Of a stretch of 35,291 bases of DNA, positions 1-8,283 are shown in pieces (the first letter of the stretch is position 1; each line of letters starts with the position of its first letter). A model generated the notes under the pieces. That model saw only the letters and a list, made by a program, of their open reading frames with translations. It made no database searches and was not told where the DNA came from. The translations under genes and the position numbers were made by a program. Origin of the DNA: Snowella sp031396835 (GTDB lineage: Bacteria > Cyanobacteriota > Cyanobacteriia > Cyanobacteriales > Microcystaceae); contig JANNLO010000064.1 in NCBI GenBank assembly GCA_031396835.1, forward strand, positions 1 to 35,291. The letters are read 5' to 3'.

Positions 1-2
1 CT

Positions 3-2054
3 TTTAAAATTGAATCTCATAACCATCCCTCAGCAGTAGAACCCTTTCAAGGCGCGGCCACAGGAGTCGGGGGAATTTTGCGCGATATTTTCACAATGGG
101 AGCCAGACCGATCGCCATTTTAAACTCCTTGCGGTTCGGAAACTTGGATGATGCCCGTAATCGCCGCATATTTATGGGAGTCGTTGATGGCATTTCACAC
201 TATGGAAATTGCGTCGGAGTGCCGACTGTGGGTGGTGAAGTTTATTTTGATCCCGCCTATTCGGGCAATCCTTTAGTTAATGCAATGGCTTTGGGCTTAA
301 TGGAAACTGAAGAAATTGTTAAATCGGGAGCATCTGGTATTGGTAATCCTGTTTTATATGTGGGATCAACCACAGGGCGGGATGGCATGGGAGGCGCGAG
401 TTTTGCCAGTGCGGAATTAACGGATAAATCAATGGACGATCGCCCCGCAGTCCAAGTGGGTGATCCTTTTCTCGAAAAATCTCTGATAGAAGCTTGTTTA
501 GAAGCCTTTAAAACAGGCGCAGTGGTCGCCGCTCAGGATATGGGAGCCGCAGGTATTACTTGTTCAACTTCCGAAATGGCGGCTAAGGGAGGTGTGGGAA
601 TTGAGTTGGATTTAGATAAAATTCCTGTGCGCGAAACAGGCATGATTCCCTACGAATATTTGCTTTCTGAGTCCCAGGAAAGAATGTTATTTGTAGCCCA
701 AAAAGGACGGGAACAGGAACTGATTGATATTTTTCATCGTTGGGAATTACAAGCAGTTGTGGCTGGAACAGTGATTGCTGAACCGATTGTCCGAATTTTA
801 TTTCAAGGAGAAATTGCTGCTGAAATTACCGCAACCGCCTTAGCTGACAATACTCCCATTTACCATCGAGAATTATTAACCGAAGCTCCTGAATATGCTC
901 AAACTGCTTGGCAATGGACAACAGCAAGTCTGGAAAATGCAACTTTAGACGGAATTGAAATTTTAGGAAACCCGACTAGCTGGAATGAAATTTTACTTAA
1001 ATTGCTGGATACACCAACGATCGCCTCTAAAAAATGGGTTTATCGCCAATACGATCATCAAGTTCAAAATAATACTGTTTTATTGCCAGGAGGAGCCGAT
1101 GCTGCGGTGATTCGAGTGCGTCCGCTAAAGGCTAAGCCTTCAGATTGTCATATCGGCGTGGCCGCAACCACTGATTGCAATTCCCGCTATGTTTATCTCA
1201 ATCCTTATGAAGGAGCAAAATTAGCAGTAGCAGAAGCCGCCCGCAATCTCAGTTGTGTTGGTGCTGATCCAATCGCTGTCACAGATAATCTTAATTTTGG
1301 CAGTCCTGAAAATCCCGTCGGTTATTGGCAATTAGCCTCTGCTTGTCGGGGAATTGCGGATGCCTGTCGAGAATTAAATACCCCCGTTACAGGCGGAAAT
1401 GTCTCTTTATATAACGAAACCCTGGATTCTGACGGAAAACCCCAAGCAATTTATCCGACTCCTGTCATTGGCATGGTGGGCTTAATCCCCGATTTAACGA
1501 AAATTGTCGGTCAAGGTTGGCAAGCTTCAGGGGATTTAATTTATCTTTTAGGAACGTCTGCGACACCAACATTAGGAGCTTCAGAATATTTAGCGTCGAT
1601 TCATGGCATCGTTGCAGGCCAACCGCCAGTAGTGGATTTTATTTTAGAAAAACAAGTCCAAACGGTTTGTCGTGACGGGATTCGTCAGGGTTGGATCAAT
1701 TCAGCCCATGATTGTGCAGAAGGGGGTTTGGCGATCGCGTTGGCTGAAAGTTCTATCAGTGGAAAATTGGGCGCGGAGCTTACCTTACCGATTTCGGAAC
1801 AACGTTTGGATGAACAACTTTTTGGGGAAGCGGCAAGCAAAATTATTGTTTCTGTTAAGCCTGAATTTCAAGCTGATTGGGAAGCTTATTTACAAGAAAA
1901 TTTAGATAATAATTGGCAAAAGTTGGGTATTGTTGGCATAGAAACAGATCACTTAACCTTACTTAATCAAGATAATATTGCTTTGATTGATTTAGCTTTA
2001 ACTGAGATAACACAACCTTGGGAAAACGCGATCGCACGTCGATTAGAAGTTTAA
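3..2054 (+). CDS. purL: Phosphoribosylformylglycinamidine synthase subunit PurL, 5'-truncated by the window edge
   Basis: PurL catalyses the ATP-dependent amidation of FGAR to FGAM, the fourth step of purine synthesis, in the cytoplasm. The frame is open from base 3 and reads straight into the first recognisable methionine region. The segment before that contains the ATP-binding PurL signature KIESHNHPSAVEPFQGAATG, so the true start lies left of the window and roughly 100 residues are missing. The rest shows the duplicated AIRS/PurM-like architecture: a first half with GDPFLEKSLIEA and QDMGAAGITCS, and a second half with DNLNFGSPENP, TGGNVSLYNE and HDCAEGGLAIALAE. Size and lack of a glutaminase domain indicate the small PurL form that works with separate PurQ and PurS; neither is in the window. 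It ends 38 bp before the DUF29 gene on the same strand. Identification is secure. Confidence 0.97.
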   Translation, partial: FKIESHNHPSAVEPFQGAATGVGGILRDIFTMGARPIAILNSLRFGNLDDARNRRIFMGVVDGISHYGNCVGVPTVGGEVYFDPAYSGNPLVNAMALGLMETEEIVKSGASGIGNPVLYVGSTTGRDGMGGASFASAELTDKSMDDRPAVQVGDPFLEKSLIEACLEAFKTGAVVAAQDMGAAGITCSTSEMAAKGGVGIELDLDKIPVRETGMIPYEYLLSESQERMLFVAQKGREQELIDIFHRWELQAVVAGTVIAEPIVRILFQGEIAAEITATALADNTPIYHRELLTEAPEYAQTAWQWTTASLENATLDGIEILGNPTSWNEILLKLLDTPTIASKKWVYRQYDHQVQNNTVLLPGGADAAVIRVRPLKAKPSDCHIGVAATTDCNSRYVYLNPYEGAKLAVAEAARNLSCVGADPIAVTDNLNFGSPENPVGYWQLASACRGIADACRELNTPVTGGNVSLYNETLDSDGKPQAIYPTPVIGMVGLIPDLTKIVGQGWQASGDLIYLLGTSATPTLGASEYLASIHGIVAGQPPVVDFILEKQVQTVCRDGIRQGWINSAHDCAEGGLAIALAESSISGKLGAELTLPISEQRLDEQLFGEAASKIIVSVKPEFQADWEAYLQENLDNNWQKLGIVGIETDHLTLLNQDNIALIDLALTEITQPWENAIARRLEV

Positions 2055-2092
2055 TTTGTTAGATTAAAAATCTATTGAAAAGGTTAAAATTT

Positions 2093-2548
2093 ATGGAAAA
2101 ATCTAGCCTATATGAACAAGATTTTTATGCTTGGACGCAATCCCAAGTACAAGCTTTAGCCTGTAAGCAAATCTCTGACTTAGATTGGCAAAATTTACAA
2201 GAGGAAATAGAAACCTTGGGACGGCAAGAATACCGAGAAATGGTCAGTCGTCTAACGGTTTTGTTAGGTCATTTACTCAAGTGGGAATTACAAGCAGAAC
2301 GGCGATCGCGGAGTTGGTTCTTGACGATTCGTGAACAGCGTCGAGCTATTCGTCGGCATCTGAAGCAAAATCCCAGTTTAAAAGCTCGTTTACCTGAAGC
2401 CTTAGAGGAAGGATTTGAAGCAGGAGTTGATCTTGCTTTGCGAGAAACTAGTTTACCTATCCGCGTTTTCCCCTCGGTTTGTCCCTATCAATTCGATCAG
2501 ATTTTGCAGGATAATTTTCTTTGTAATACAAGTCAAGATTGGAACTAA
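2093..2548 (+). CDS. DUF29 family protein
   Basis: This 151-residue protein matches the cyanobacterial DUF29 family in length and pattern: an N-terminal LYEQDFYAWTQ, a helical LDWQNLQEEIETLG, LLGHLLKWELQ, then a basic RSRSWFLTIREQRRAIRRHL and a C-terminal CPYQFDQIL. No catalytic motif, signal peptide or membrane segment is visible; it looks like a soluble all-helical protein. The function of the family is not known to me. The ATG at 2093 is preferred over an in-frame TTG 18 bp upstream because family members start at the MEKSSLYEQDF-like sequence. DUF29 genes are typically multicopy in cyanobacteria, so its place next to purL probably carries little functional meaning. Confidence 0.88.
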   Translation: MEKSSLYEQDFYAWTQSQVQALACKQISDLDWQNLQEEIETLGRQEYREMVSRLTVLLGHLLKWELQAERRSRSWFLTIREQRRAIRRHLKQNPSLKARLPEALEEGFEAGVDLALRETSLPIRVFPSVCPYQFDQILQDNFLCNTSQDWN

Positions 2549-2559
2549 TATTTATAGTT

Positions 2560-2582
2560 AAAAAAAAAGGGACCGAAGCCCC
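2560..2582 (-). terminator. Rho-independent terminator of groESL
   Basis: Read on the minus strand, the sequence forms GGGGC-UUCG-GUCCC, a 5-bp stem closed by a C(UUCG)G tetraloop, followed directly by nine U residues (the A-run at 2560-2568 on the plus strand). It lies 46 bp beyond the groEL stop codon. The U-tract is on one side only, so it should terminate minus-strand transcription and not the plus-strand DUF29 gene. Confidence 0.88.
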
Positions 2583-2627
2583 AAGTTTAAAGTTATTGAA
2601 AAAGTATAAGTATTAGACTAACTAAAT

Positions 2628-4256
2628 TTAGTAGTCGAAGTCGCCGCCACCTGGGCCACCAGCAGAAGCTTTTTCTTTCTCAGGTTTGTCAACCACAATA
2701 CATTCAGTAGTTAAGACCATACCTGCAATAGAAGCCGCATTTTGCAGAGCAGAACGGGTTACTTTAGCAGGGTCAACAATACCCGCTGCAATCATGTCGG
2801 TATATTCATTGTTAGCTGCATTGAAGCCAATATTGAAGTCTTTTTCTTTGACTCGTTCAGCCACAACCGCACCGTTTTGACCAGCGTTTTCTGCAATCCG
2901 TTTTAAAGGTGCAGGTAAAGCACGAGCAACGATTAAAGCACCTGTTAATTCTTCATTGGTCAAGTTCTTGTTAGCCCATTCTTCAAGCTGAGGAGCTAGG
3001 TGAGCGTAGGTTGTACCACCACCAGGAACGATACCTTCTTCAACTGCTGCTTTGGTTGCGTTGATCGCATCTTCTAGGCGCAATTTACGGTCTTTCATTT
3101 CGGTTTCAGTTGCCGCACCCACTTTAATGACTGCCACACCGCCAGCTAATTTAGCGAGTCGTTCTTGCAGTTTTTCTTTGTCGTAGGAAGACTCAGTTTC
3201 ATCAATTTGACGACGGATTTGTTCAACACGAGCTTTAACCCCTGCTTCATTTCCTTCTGCAACAATGGTGGTTGTATCTTTGGTGATATTGATACGACGA
3301 GCTTTACCTAAACTTTCAATTTTGGTGGTTTCTAGTTTTAGACCTGCATCTTCACTGATCACCTGTCCGCCTGTCAAGATTGCAATGTCTTCTAACATCT
3401 GTTTACGGCGATCGCCAAAGCCAGGAGCTTTAACAGCTGCTACATTCAGCACACCGCGCAGACGGTTCACAACCAAAGTTGCCAGAGCTTCTTTTTCGAT
3501 GTCTTCAGCAATGATCAAGAGAGGCTTGCCTTGACGAGCAACTTGTTCGAGAACAGGAACTAAGTCTTGGACTAGGTTGATCTTTTTGTCGGTGATCAAG
3601 ATAGCAGGATCTTCTAAAACAGCTTCCATGCGTTCAGGATCGGTGACAAAATAAGGAGAAATATAGCCTTTATCAAAGCGCATTCCTTCAGTGATTTCTA
3701 ATTCTGTGGTCATAGACTTGCCTTCTTCAAGGGAGATTACGCCCTCTTTGCCAACTTTATCCATAGCATTGGCAATCATTTGACCAACTTCTTCGTCGTT
3801 ACCCGCAGAGATGGAACCAACTTGGGCGATCGCTTTGGAATCTTCAACAGGTTTAGCGTGTTCAGCAATTCTTTCAACTAGAAAATCAGTTGCTTTATCA
3901 ATACCGCGTTTAATGGCGATAGGATTAGCACCTGCTGCTACGTTGCGTAAACCTTCTTTAACAATGGCGTGGGCTAGAACTGTTGCAGTGGTGGTTCCAT
4001 CTCCAGCGACATCATTGGTTTTAGAAGCTGCTTGACGAATCAGGGAAACGCCTGTGTTTTCGACATGATCTTCTAATTCAATTTCTTTAGCGATAGTGAT
4101 CCCATCATTAATGATTTGGGGCGCACCGAATTTTTTTTCTAGGACAACGTTACGACCTTTGGGGCCGAGGGTAACAGCAACTGCTTCTGCAAGGATATCA
4201 ATACCTCGTTCAAGAGCGCGACGAGCTTCGTCATTATAGATGATAGATTTAGCCAT
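2628..4256 (-). CDS. groL: Chaperonin GroEL (GroEL1, groES-linked copy)
   Basis: This 60-kDa chaperonin forms the double-ring folding chamber that works with GroES and ATP in the cytoplasm. The 542-residue length is normal. Visible signatures are KFGAPQIINDGITIAKEIELE, the ATP-site GDGTTTATVLA with its conserved Asp, VGKEGVISLEEGKS, and the family signature near AAVEEGIVPGGGTT. The C-terminus GGPGGGDFDY lacks the GGM repeats of E. coli GroEL and is typical of cyanobacterial GroEL1. It follows groES by 88 bp on the same strand and shares its CIRCE-controlled promoter. Cyanobacteria usually carry a second, monocistronic groEL2, which is not in this window. The ATG at 4256 is the standard MAKSIIYN start. 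Confidence 0.98.
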   Translation of the reverse strand: MAKSIIYNDEARRALERGIDILAEAVAVTLGPKGRNVVLEKKFGAPQIINDGITIAKEIELEDHVENTGVSLIRQAASKTNDVAGDGTTTATVLAHAIVKEGLRNVAAGANPIAIKRGIDKATDFLVERIAEHAKPVEDSKAIAQVGSISAGNDEEVGQMIANAMDKVGKEGVISLEEGKSMTTELEITEGMRFDKGYISPYFVTDPERMEAVLEDPAILITDKKINLVQDLVPVLEQVARQGKPLLIIAEDIEKEALATLVVNRLRGVLNVAAVKAPGFGDRRKQMLEDIAILTGGQVISEDAGLKLETTKIESLGKARRINITKDTTTIVAEGNEAGVKARVEQIRRQIDETESSYDKEKLQERLAKLAGGVAVIKVGAATETEMKDRKLRLEDAINATKAAVEEGIVPGGGTTYAHLAPQLEEWANKNLTNEELTGALIVARALPAPLKRIAENAGQNGAVVAERVKEKDFNIGFNAANNEYTDMIAAGIVDPAKVTRSALQNAASIAGMVLTTECIVVDKPEKEKASAGGPGGGDFDY

Positions 4257-4344
4257 AGGAGAAATACCTTTTTTAGGAAGAAATCAATGAATTTTGGATA
4301 GTGACATTCAATTTAGGAATGGGGAATTGAAGTTATCAATGGGC

Positions 4345-4656
4345 TTAGATAACAGAAGCTAAGATGTCTTTTTCGGTGAGGAGAACATAGTCGTCACCAC
4401 CTAGTTTGATATCGGTTCCAGCATATTTGGAGTAAAGAACTTTATCGCCTACGCCTACATCCAAGGGAGAGCGATTACCGTCATCATTGCGTTTGCCTGG
4501 GCCTACTGCGACGACTTCGCCAATTTGGGGTTTTTCTTGAGCGTTATCGGGTAGAAAAATACCACCTGCGGTCTGGGTTTCGGAAGGGCTAACTTTAACG
4601 AAGACGCGATCGCCCAAGGGTTTTACGGTAGAGACATTAATGCTGATAGCTGCCAT
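4345..4656 (-). CDS. groS: Co-chaperonin GroES
   Basis: This 10-kDa heptameric lid of the GroEL chamber has 103 residues, the usual length. It shows the start VKPLGDRVFVKV, the mobile loop (SETQTAGGIFLPDNAQEKPQ) that contacts GroEL, GEVVAVGPGK, and VGDKVLYSKYAGT. The ATG at 4656 is supported by a strong AGGAGG Shine-Dalgarno (CCTCCT at 4667-4672 on the plus strand) 10 bp upstream. It is the first gene of the groES-groEL operon, with the CIRCE operator about 55 bp upstream of its start. Confidence 0.98.
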   Translation of the reverse strand: MAAISINVSTVKPLGDRVFVKVSPSETQTAGGIFLPDNAQEKPQIGEVVAVGPGKRNDDGNRSPLDVGVGDKVLYSKYAGTDIKLGGDDYVLLTEKDILASVI

Positions 4657-4710
4657 GAATAATCATCCTCCTGATGAAGATAAAATCGGAAAATAAGAAG
4701 GAATTGAGAT

Positions 4711-4737
4711 TTAGCACTCTCACCTCACGAGTGCTAA
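4711..4737 (-). promoter_or_regulatory. CIRCE operator (HrcA site) of groESL
   Basis: This is a perfect inverted repeat TTAGCACTC-N9-GAGTGCTAA, the canonical CIRCE sequence bound by the heat-shock repressor HrcA. It sits in the groES leader and overlaps the proposed -10 box, which fits repression by blocking the promoter. hrcA itself is not in the window. Confidence 0.98.
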
Positions 4738-4765
4738 TGTAACGAATTTAAGTCCTGTTCTGCAA
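4736..4765 (-). promoter_or_regulatory. Candidate sigma70-type promoter of groESL
   Basis: On the minus strand TTGCAG (4760-4765) and TACATT (4736-4741) are separated by 18 bp. The -10 box shares its last two bases with the left arm of CIRCE. The match to consensus is modest, but the placement upstream of groES and over the operator is what a HrcA-repressed promoter should look like. Confidence 0.45.
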
Positions 4766-4776
4766 GCGGTGGTTAA

Positions 4777-4792
4777 GTGTGGTTTCCCGAAC
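4777..4792 (-). promoter_or_regulatory. K-box-like element upstream of the groESL promoter
   Basis: The minus strand reads GTTCGGGAAACCACAC. This fits the K-box pattern GTTCGG-NNAN-CC-NN-AC that, from my memory of the literature, was described upstream of cyanobacterial groESL1 operons as a light- and heat-responsive element independent of HrcA/CIRCE. It lies 11 bp upstream of the proposed -35 box. The factor that binds it is not identifiable here. Confidence 0.65.
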
Positions 4793-4890
4793 TCAAGTCG
4801 TGATCATTGGAAGTGGGATGTTTATAGTCAATTGCTCGCGTTCTATCTTTGATTACTAAAAATAAAGTTTTACTTCAATATAAATCTAGG

Positions 4891-6576
4891 TTATTCTCGA
4901 ACTCCTAAATTTAAAAATGCTGTTGCTCGACGAATATTATTAACATTACTTTCACTCGTAATTGTTAGCGATCGCAGATTTTTAAAAAGTGGCTTAACCG
5001 TTAATTCTAAAACCCGTACAATCGGAAATTTCTCTTCTAAAAGCGGTTGACTTTCATTCCAGTCCAGATAAAAATAACCATTATTTTCAATTGGTAAAGC
5101 ACTAATTGCTTGTTGGAATTTAGCACTGTTTACTAAAGGATTTTGACTCGCTAATAAGGCTTGAGACATTGCTTCTAAGGAACTTGTTAAAATTTCGTAA
5201 TTACCAATTTGTAAATGCGTCCCTTTTACCTCAGCTTCTAAGCGAGTGATATTCTCATTGACCGAAGTTTTTAACTTTGTCCAAGCTGTCACTGATTGAT
5301 CTAAAATCGTCAATTGATCTACACTATAACCTTGGGATTCAGCTAACTTGTCTAAACGTTTTATTGCTTTGTCAACTTCAGTTTTATCTGAGCGTTCTGC
5401 TACAAAAATCCACTCTGGTTTGCCAGATTTTGGGCTACTAATTAGGGCTAAACTATAATCGCTTTTTATCCAACTAAAAATATCTTGAGATAGATCTAAA
5501 TTCCAGGGAGTTTGTACACTTTCAATAGTGCGATAAATAACTTGTTGAAGCGGACTATCTGGGTCTAATCCTGTTGCGATTTGTTGCCAAAGTTGATTTA
5601 AATTTTTTCCCGATGCGGTAAATAAACTATTACTAGGAATATAATCTAGAGTTGCAACTGGTTGTGATGATAAAGTTGATTGATTGTCCTGATCTTTTAC
5701 CCCAATTAATGCGGTTTCTGCCACTAATCCTTCCGATTTGAGAGAAAGCGCAACGGTGAGAGTTTGGGTAATATCGGGTTTTTCGGGGACGGATAAGTGA
5801 CTCAACCAAGCGGAAAGGGCAGGAAAGTTTGCGTAAAAAATAGCGATTCGTGGTTCCTGAATTGTTTTTAATGCTTCTTGATAAGCAGTTGAGGAATGAA
5901 GATTGAGGTCGGGAGCTTGGACGCTAATTAATGCTTGTCTTAAAACTTGGGGATGATTTGCAAATAAAACATAATTACCAACAACTGTACTAGCAACTAA
6001 ATTACTATTAGGCGTGGGTTGTAAAGACTTTTTATAGGTAATATTCGCCCCTTGATAGGTTTCAAAAATTAAATCATTATTACCTGCGATCGCCGATTCA
6101 GAATAGGACAATTGCAAAAATTCCTTGCTCAGTTCGGGATCTTTTGTTTCTACTACTAGAAGATAACCTGGCTGAATACCATTTTCTGTTGTTCGATCAT
6201 AATCAAGAGAAGTGACTGCCAAGGTAATTTCTTTTCCTAGCCAGGGTTTAACTTCTTTTTGGTAATTTAATCCTGTTTTTGCTAAAAGACTTTGCTCAAG
6301 TTCCTGTAATTCTTGATGGGATTTTCTGCGTTTTGCTGGAACTGCAATCAATTGACTAAAAGCTTCTAATCGGTTGGGATTGACCAAAAGAGAGACCATT
6401 ACAGGAGATTGTTGGGGAATAAAAGCCACAGCCATTGGCTCGCTCATTAAGCCGCCTTTTAGTAGGTTTAAAGGACTAGCCGACAAAATCCAAGATAAAC
6501 TACCAATTCCCATGAAAAGCAGCACAGCAACAATCAGCGTAATAGTGATGAAAAAAGAGCGCGGTTTTACAATCAT
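4891..6576 (-). CDS. DUF3352 family membrane-anchored protein
   Basis: This 561-residue protein has a single N-terminal hydrophobic segment (about residues 8-30, SFFITITLIVAVLLFMGIG) after a short basic start, so it is probably anchored in the plasma or thylakoid membrane with a large periplasmic or lumenal domain. The body matches the DUF3352 family of cyanobacteria: AVAFIPQQSPVMVSLLVNP after the anchor, YLLVVETKDP, VVGNYVLFANHPQVLRQAL, and a C-terminal NNGYFYLDWNESQPLL and LRSLTITSE. No catalytic motif or metal site is evident. The family has no function I can state. It stands alone between groESL and the ammonium transporter, 96 bp beyond the latter's stop codon on the same strand. Confidence 0.85.
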   Translation of the reverse strand: MIVKPRSFFITITLIVAVLLFMGIGSLSWILSASPLNLLKGGLMSEPMAVAFIPQQSPVMVSLLVNPNRLEAFSQLIAVPAKRRKSHQELQELEQSLLAKTGLNYQKEVKPWLGKEITLAVTSLDYDRTTENGIQPGYLLVVETKDPELSKEFLQLSYSESAIAGNNDLIFETYQGANITYKKSLQPTPNSNLVASTVVGNYVLFANHPQVLRQALISVQAPDLNLHSSTAYQEALKTIQEPRIAIFYANFPALSAWLSHLSVPEKPDITQTLTVALSLKSEGLVAETALIGVKDQDNQSTLSSQPVATLDYIPSNSLFTASGKNLNQLWQQIATGLDPDSPLQQVIYRTIESVQTPWNLDLSQDIFSWIKSDYSLALISSPKSGKPEWIFVAERSDKTEVDKAIKRLDKLAESQGYSVDQLTILDQSVTAWTKLKTSVNENITRLEAEVKGTHLQIGNYEILTSSLEAMSQALLASQNPLVNSAKFQQAISALPIENNGYFYLDWNESQPLLEEKFPIVRVLELTVKPLFKNLRSLTITSESNVNNIRRATAFLNLGVRE

Positions 6577-6672
6577 CCCAGATCTCTAGTTTAGTGATTT
6601 GTAATTTATTGACGAATTTGGTTTTAAAAATAATTCCCTTTTAAAAAGAAAATTTTGGAGTTTATAGGCATT

Positions 6673-8217
6673 TTACCAGGGAGGACGTTGTTGGGGCGGT
6701 AATCGACTCTGACTTTTTTCTGAAAATTTGGCTGTCGAATCCTGCTTGGTCATTAATCCGCCATAACCCGTCAAGCCATGTTCGCTTAAATCTAGTCCTT
6801 TGAATTCAGATTCCACAGAGACTCGGAGTCCGACACTTAGCTGAATAATAATCCAGGCACACCAACTTAATAAAACCGTGATGAAACTAACGGAGGTTAT
6901 CCCCAAGAGTTGAATAAAAACTTGTTTGAGGGCATCTAAGCCACCACCCAGTAAAAGTCCTTTGACGGGGCCTGTTTCATAAAGAATAAAACTTTGATTG
7001 ATTGAAACTTCTGGGCCAGTGGCAAAAAGAGCAAGAGCCAAAGTTCCCCAAATTCCACAAACAAGGTGAACAGAAATTACTCCGACGGGATCATCAATTC
7101 TTAGGCGGTCAAAAAAATCAACGGCAAACACTACTAATATTCCTGCGATCGCACCGATCAAAGCGGCCCAACTTAGATCTACAAAACGACAAGCAGCCGT
7201 AATCGCAACTAATCCGCCCAAAACTCCATTCAAAATCATGGATAAATCAGGTTTTCCAAAATAAAAACAAGCTGTTAACATGGCAGCTAATCCTCCTGTT
7301 GCCGCCGCCAAATTTGTCACCAAAATAATATGAGTAATAATCAAAGGACTGGCAGACATTAATGCGCCTGTATTAAACCCAAACCATCCTAGCCAAAGCA
7401 ACAAACAGCCCAGGGTCGCTAGGGGAAAATTGTGGGCGGGCAAAGCAAAGGATTCTCCACCTTGATATTTTCCTAAACGGGGGCCAATCAGAACTGCTCC
7501 GACAAAAGCTGCCCAACCGCCAACTGAGTGAATAACTGTCGAGCCAGCAAAATCCCAAAAGCCTAATTGGGACAACCAACCATCTCCCCAGATCCAATGT
7601 CCAGGAATCGGATAAATTAGACCAGTAAAAATAATACAAAAAGAGAGAAAGGCAAAAAACTGAATCCGTTCTGCAACTGCTCCAGCAACAATGGCGATCG
7701 CGCTTCCCGCTAAAACTAACTGAAAGAAAAATTTAGTTTGGAGGGGAACACTCGCCCAACTCAAAGCTCTAAAAACACCTTCATAAATTGAGCCTGTATT
7801 GGGGCTATTATCACTGCCTTGCAAGAAAAAACCATTTGTTCCCAAAAGTGGGCTGCCATTTCCAAACATTAAACCAAAACCTATTGCCCAAAAAACCAAG
7901 CTAGTTAATGCAAATGCAATTAAATTTTTGGACAGAAGATTAACCACATTTTTCTGCCGACAAAATCCTGCTTCGAGCAATGAAAAACCAATAATCATCA
8001 AAAATACTAGACAGCTAGTGAAAAGTACCCAAACCGTATCTAAAGAAACTTGTAAAGTTTGCTGAAATTGGATTACGTTATTAGAATTCAGAGATTGAGC
8101 CAAAACTGAACCTGTCCAAACCATCACAATGGCGATCGCTAAAATAAAAGGAGTCTGCCAACGGGGAGCAAAATAACGGTAAGAACGTCGAGAATAAAAT
8201 CGATTGACTTGTTTCAT
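6673..8217 (-). CDS. amt: Ammonium transporter (Amt family)
   Basis: This channel-like Amt/Mep/Rh protein imports ammonium across the plasma membrane. It has 514 residues and about 11 predicted membrane helices after a cleavable-looking N-terminal hydrophobic segment (residues 23-41, ending VLAQS). Family marks include SLLEAGFCRQKN, AGAVAERIQF, DFAGSTVIHSVGGWAA with the first pore His at 230, WLGWFGFNTG, and ISVHLVCGIWGTLA with the second pore His at 384. The C-terminal tail after the last helix carries GLDLSEHGLTGYGG, the usual conserved tail of bacterial Amt proteins. It is divergent from the P-loop/TPR gene, with 66 bp between the start codons. Nitrogen control by NtcA would be expected, but I found no GTA-N8-TAC site there. 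No glnB/glnK gene is adjacent. Confidence 0.96.
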   Translation of the reverse strand: MKQVNRFYSRRSYRYFAPRWQTPFILAIAIVMVWTGSVLAQSLNSNNVIQFQQTLQVSLDTVWVLFTSCLVFLMIIGFSLLEAGFCRQKNVVNLLSKNLIAFALTSLVFWAIGFGLMFGNGSPLLGTNGFFLQGSDNSPNTGSIYEGVFRALSWASVPLQTKFFFQLVLAGSAIAIVAGAVAERIQFFAFLSFCIIFTGLIYPIPGHWIWGDGWLSQLGFWDFAGSTVIHSVGGWAAFVGAVLIGPRLGKYQGGESFALPAHNFPLATLGCLLLWLGWFGFNTGALMSASPLIITHIILVTNLAAATGGLAAMLTACFYFGKPDLSMILNGVLGGLVAITAACRFVDLSWAALIGAIAGILVVFAVDFFDRLRIDDPVGVISVHLVCGIWGTLALALFATGPEVSINQSFILYETGPVKGLLLGGGLDALKQVFIQLLGITSVSFITVLLSWCAWIIIQLSVGLRVSVESEFKGLDLSEHGLTGYGGLMTKQDSTAKFSEKSQSRLPPQQRPPW

Positions 8218-8283
8218 TAGTAGCAGACTTTTCGAGATAACCTTAGATAATAAATTAACCCAATTATTGATTAATTTTCGAGA

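Noticed and set aside
8218..8283. NtcA site for the ammonium transporter
   Set aside because: I looked for GTA-N8-TAC between the divergent genes and upstream of the ABC operon and found no match.
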